From contig CAYWOD010000066.1 in assembly GCA_964459805.1 (NCBI GenBank), positions 1 through 16,107 of the forward strand: DNA of 16,107 nucleotides, read 5' to 3'. Shown piece by piece: positions 14,156 through 16,107 of the stretch (its first letter is position 1; the number at the start of each line of letters is the position of its first letter). The translations under genes were made by a program, and so were the position numbers. The notes below the pieces were generated by a model. The model saw only the letters and a program-made list of their open reading frames with translations. It searched no databases and had not been told where the DNA came from. This stretch comes from DAOVRL01 sp964459805. Lineage in GTDB: Bacteria; Planctomycetota; Phycisphaerae; Sedimentisphaerales; Anaerobacaceae.

Positions 14156-15706
14156 ATGGGCAAACTCCTCGTTACAATCTCAATTGTGGTGCCGATGTTT
14201 GCAGCAGTGGTCTGTCTCGGCCTGATTGTTTGCTCTAAGCCCACGGGACCAGAGAGCTCCTCCTGGTTGTTGCAGTTGGGGCGCTGCTCAAAGCTTCAAG
14301 GCTTGATGAGACGCTTCAGACGCCCAGGCTGGACCGGCAGCCGCGGATTTGCAGTATTGGTGAGCAAATGCAAGTTCGCGTGCTCGGCAGGTTACTGCAT
14401 GCTCTCAGCTCTGGCCAAGCGGGTTAAATGTCGGACATTTCTTGACTGCTTCAATCTCAGAAAGCTAATTGTCCGGTCAAAGTCCTCGGCATTGATCCGT
14501 CGTCTGAAATTTCCGGCTCTGCGTAACCGCTTGCACCTATCGGATTTGACCGACCGCTTCCGGCGTTCCGGCCTGATCAACCGCATCAAACCGCTTTTCT
14601 TGAGTAGAACGAACTCTGACGAACCACTTGGGCTTTCTGTACAGCCCGACCTGACTATCCTTAATTGTCGCGTTCGGCTTACAGGAAAAGAGATGGACAA
14701 CCCTGCTTCTGCCGTCTTTGAAGTGGAAATCTGCGGCTCCGTTTATACTCCCGATGACAAGCACGAGACAACTTTGGAAGTTACCATTGCCGATGTTACG
14801 GACGCAGCACCCGCCCCATCATCGGTACAAGCCAAGGTAAAACAGTGGCAAATGCCGGATTCCACAATCTTCCGCTACAATGCCGACCTTGGAAAGCTCT
14901 CCGGCCAGGCCACTACTCTGTCGAATTGGACGCCCGTCGCGCGGCTCCGCGTTGACTGGCTTTTGTTTCCGCGAAAGGGCAAACGTGATCTGAAGTTCCG
15001 TACTTCGATATCATCACGATCAACCGGCCAGGAGTTTGCTTGTGCCGAATGCACCTTTGCTTACGAGAACACCGATCCGGGTTATGTCGATTTGGAAGAA
15101 AATCGCTTGCGCACAAGGACCCTTGCAGTCGCACTGGCGTTCACTGTCAGCGCCTCAGACAACAAGCTGTTCAACTGTGAGGTCGAGCTCATAAAGAACT
15201 GGGCGAGAAGCAACGTTCATTTGTCTCAAGCGTCGGGCAGGACCAGGCGTAAACTCGAAAAGGCCCTCAATAAAACCGTTGCCTTCTTCCGCGACGGGAA
15301 TCGACTCAACACTTGCCAAATCTGCACGGAAATTGTTGAAATTGCGCCTATTGCCGACCGGCACGGCATTCTGGATCTTTGCCTGCATGTCGCGCAGGCC
15401 AAAGGCTCGGTCGCACCGGAGGAACTGGCTATCCTCGCTGACCTTGCCGCGTGGCTGGAGGTTGACATAGACGCGTTTCGCAACAAGATGGAGAGAATCC
15501 TGCCGGTCAACATGCACCAGATCAAGGATGCAGAGACCGTCCTCGGCGTCACGTCCGATATGAGCAAAGACTCGGCTCGACAGCATCTCAATAAAGAATA
15601 CAGCAAATGGAATGCGCGAGTTACAAACTCCGACCCTCAAATTCAAGCCCAGGCCGACCAGATGCTCAGCCTTATTGCCGAAGCAAGACACCAATATGTC
15701 GGCTGA
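14156..15706 (+). CDS. Membrane-anchored TerB-like protein with degenerate C-terminal J-domain (DjlA-like layout)
   Basis: 516 residues from the ATG at 14156; an in-frame GTG at 14147 is possible but has no ribosome site. One TM helix (about 4-26) is followed by a strongly basic Arg/Lys-rich stretch (43-150), which places the rest in the cytosol. Residues about 158-305 are rich in beta-strand patterns with no recognised family. Residues about 318-448 look like a TerB domain: helices 'TLAVALAFTVSASDNKLFNCEV' and 'DLCLHVAQAKGSVAPEELAILA'. Residues 457-515 align with the J-domain of DjlA ('DAETVLGV' as helix I, 'ARQHLNKEYSKW' as helix II, 'QADQMLSLIAEARHQY' as helix III), but the HPD motif reads NAR (486-488). 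DjlA is likewise TM-TerB-J. It is 21 nt after the hsp70 gene, and probably docks Hsp70 at the membrane rather than stimulating its ATPase in the usual way. Confidence 0.7.
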   Translation: MGKLLVTISIVVPMFAAVVCLGLIVCSKPTGPESSSWLLQLGRCSKLQGLMRRFRRPGWTGSRGFAVLVSKCKFACSAGYCMLSALAKRVKCRTFLDCFNLRKLIVRSKSSALIRRLKFPALRNRLHLSDLTDRFRRSGLINRIKPLFLSRTNSDEPLGLSVQPDLTILNCRVRLTGKEMDNPASAVFEVEICGSVYTPDDKHETTLEVTIADVTDAAPAPSSVQAKVKQWQMPDSTIFRYNADLGKLSGQATTLSNWTPVARLRVDWLLFPRKGKRDLKFRTSISSRSTGQEFACAECTFAYENTDPGYVDLEENRLRTRTLAVALAFTVSASDNKLFNCEVELIKNWARSNVHLSQASGRTRRKLEKALNKTVAFFRDGNRLNTCQICTEIVEIAPIADRHGILDLCLHVAQAKGSVAPEELAILADLAAWLEVDIDAFRNKMERILPVNMHQIKDAETVLGVTSDMSKDSARQHLNKEYSKWNARVTNSDPQIQAQADQMLSLIAEARHQYVG

Positions 15707-15728
15707 GATGTCTCTATTAGAAATCTCA
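15704..15728 (+). terminator. Hairpin overlapping the stop codon of the last chaperone-operon gene
   Basis: TGAGAT (15704-15709) pairs with ATCTCA (15723-15728), with an inner TCT/AGA stem (15711-15713 with 15719-15721) after a G-A mismatch. It includes the TGA stop. No T-run follows; possible transcript end or 3' protection. Confidence 0.3.
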
Positions 15729-15806
15729 CCTGTATAGACCTTTCCACTTCAGGACGCTTTATCAGCTATCCTGCTCATTTCCGCGCAAAATAGGCGCCTG
15801 TGTCAA

Positions 15807-15858
15807 GTTTGAGCGTGCCACCCGGTCGGGGTGCTTGCATCCACGCCCAAACACGCTC
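15807..15858. repeat. Nested inverted repeats in the 3' gene-free region
   Basis: GAGCGTG (15811-15817) is the exact reverse complement of CACGCTC (15852-15858). A second right arm, CACGCCCAAAC (15842-15852), matches GTTTGAGCGTG (15807-15817) at 10 of 11 positions. Inside, CACCC (15819-15823) pairs with GGGTG (15829-15833). The set could be a small RNA, a terminator complex, or the edge of a repeat element; no identity is assigned. Confidence 0.4.
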
Positions 15859-15865
15859 AGCAGCA

Positions 15866-15895
15866 AAGCGATGTAAGCTTATGCTTACATCGCTT
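15866..15895. repeat. Perfect 13-bp palindrome with 4-nt loop
   Basis: AAGCGATGTAAGC (15866-15878), TTAT, GCTTACATCGCTT (15883-15895): 13 uninterrupted pairs. No T-run on the plus strand (GGTGGGCG follows) and none on the minus, so it is not a standard terminator. It lies 8 nt after the nested repeats of 15807-15858. It could be an operator, a REP-like element or a bidirectional stop. Confidence 0.75.
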
Positions 15896-16107
15896 GGTGG
15901 GCGATACAACTTTGAGGAATCTTGCGTAACAAGGGGCTATCTTGGGAATGGTAGTTCGCTAAGCAGATCAGCAGCGAGTGAATCTCAGTCTTCAGCCGGG
16001 TGTGGCTAATCTTTCTGGCACAGCGAAATCCTGTTGATGATAATGCTTTAGACGTCGAGTAGACATAATATGGTCTCCTCATTTAGGTTTAGTTTGTATT
16101 CCCTGTT
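15896..16107. other. End of window, no gene recognised
   Basis: Apart from the hairpins listed, nothing recognisable as a gene or RNA is seen from 15707 to the window end. Short frames here have no start signals or protein-like composition. A gene beginning beyond 16107 cannot be excluded. Confidence 0.5.

Noticed and set aside
15866..15895. The 13-bp palindrome as an integron attC site or CRISPR repeat
   Set aside because: No attC core motifs flank it and it is not repeated at regular spacing in the window.

Overview
The window reads like a chromosomal segment of a planctomycete, most likely of the Phycisphaerae or Sedimentisphaerales type. The evidence is the style of the genes: a Gfo/Idh/MocA oxidoreductase with a GNQGVHQ motif, a cluster of pseudopilins with a truncated GspE, a secreted protein with a 'pseudopilin tail', and several paralogous chaperone-like genes. 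This is inference from sequence style; no rRNA or other phylogenetic marker is present.

Layout. (1) Positions 1-802, plus strand: the 3' part of an oxidoreductase gene, followed by a hairpin and a REP-like repeat. (2) Positions 988-2587, minus strand: a membrane-anchored or exported O-methyltransferase-like protein behind an EamA/DMT transporter. The transporter has a well-formed sigma70-like promoter at 2660-2688, which also fixes its start codon. (3) Positions 2804-9110, minus strand: a compact seven-gene type II secretion/type IV pilus-like operon, in transcription order GspE-type ATPase, secreted protein with a GspG-like tail, GspF, a second extended GspF, GspI-like pilin, GspJ-like pilin, PilX/GspK-like pilin. 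Several genes overlap by ATGA. No secretin, prepilin peptidase, assembly platform (GspL/M) or ordinary major pilin lies in the window. (4) Positions 9304-10403, plus strand: an ECF-type sigma factor overlapping by ATGA with a ZAS-type transmembrane anti-sigma protein. The 193-bp divergent gap between regions 3 and 4 carries two outward-facing copies of the same promoter-like pattern (TAAC, 16 or 17 nt, CGTCTTA). This suggests the sigma factor controls both itself and the pseudopilin operon.

(5) Positions 10958-15706, plus strand: the most unusual part, a three-gene chaperone operon behind a sigma70-like promoter and a roughly 400-nt structured leader. Gene 1 is a two-TM protein with a long disordered linker and a C-terminal GrpE-like domain. 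Gene 2 is a 516-residue Hsp70 with a complete nucleotide-binding domain and beta substrate domain but no helical lid. Gene 3 is a membrane-anchored protein with a beta-rich region, a TerB-like domain and a C-terminal J-like domain whose HPD motif is replaced by NAR. In the Hsp70, the residues equivalent to DnaK Arg167 and Thr173, both of which contact J domains, are Gly and Val. The operon thus looks like a complete GrpE-Hsp70-J set rebuilt as a membrane-tethered machine with a non-canonical Hsp70-J interface. A hairpin between genes 1 and 2 covers part of the Hsp70 Shine-Dalgarno and could control its translation.

(6) Positions 15707-16107: no gene seen, but several inverted repeats including a perfect 13-bp palindrome.
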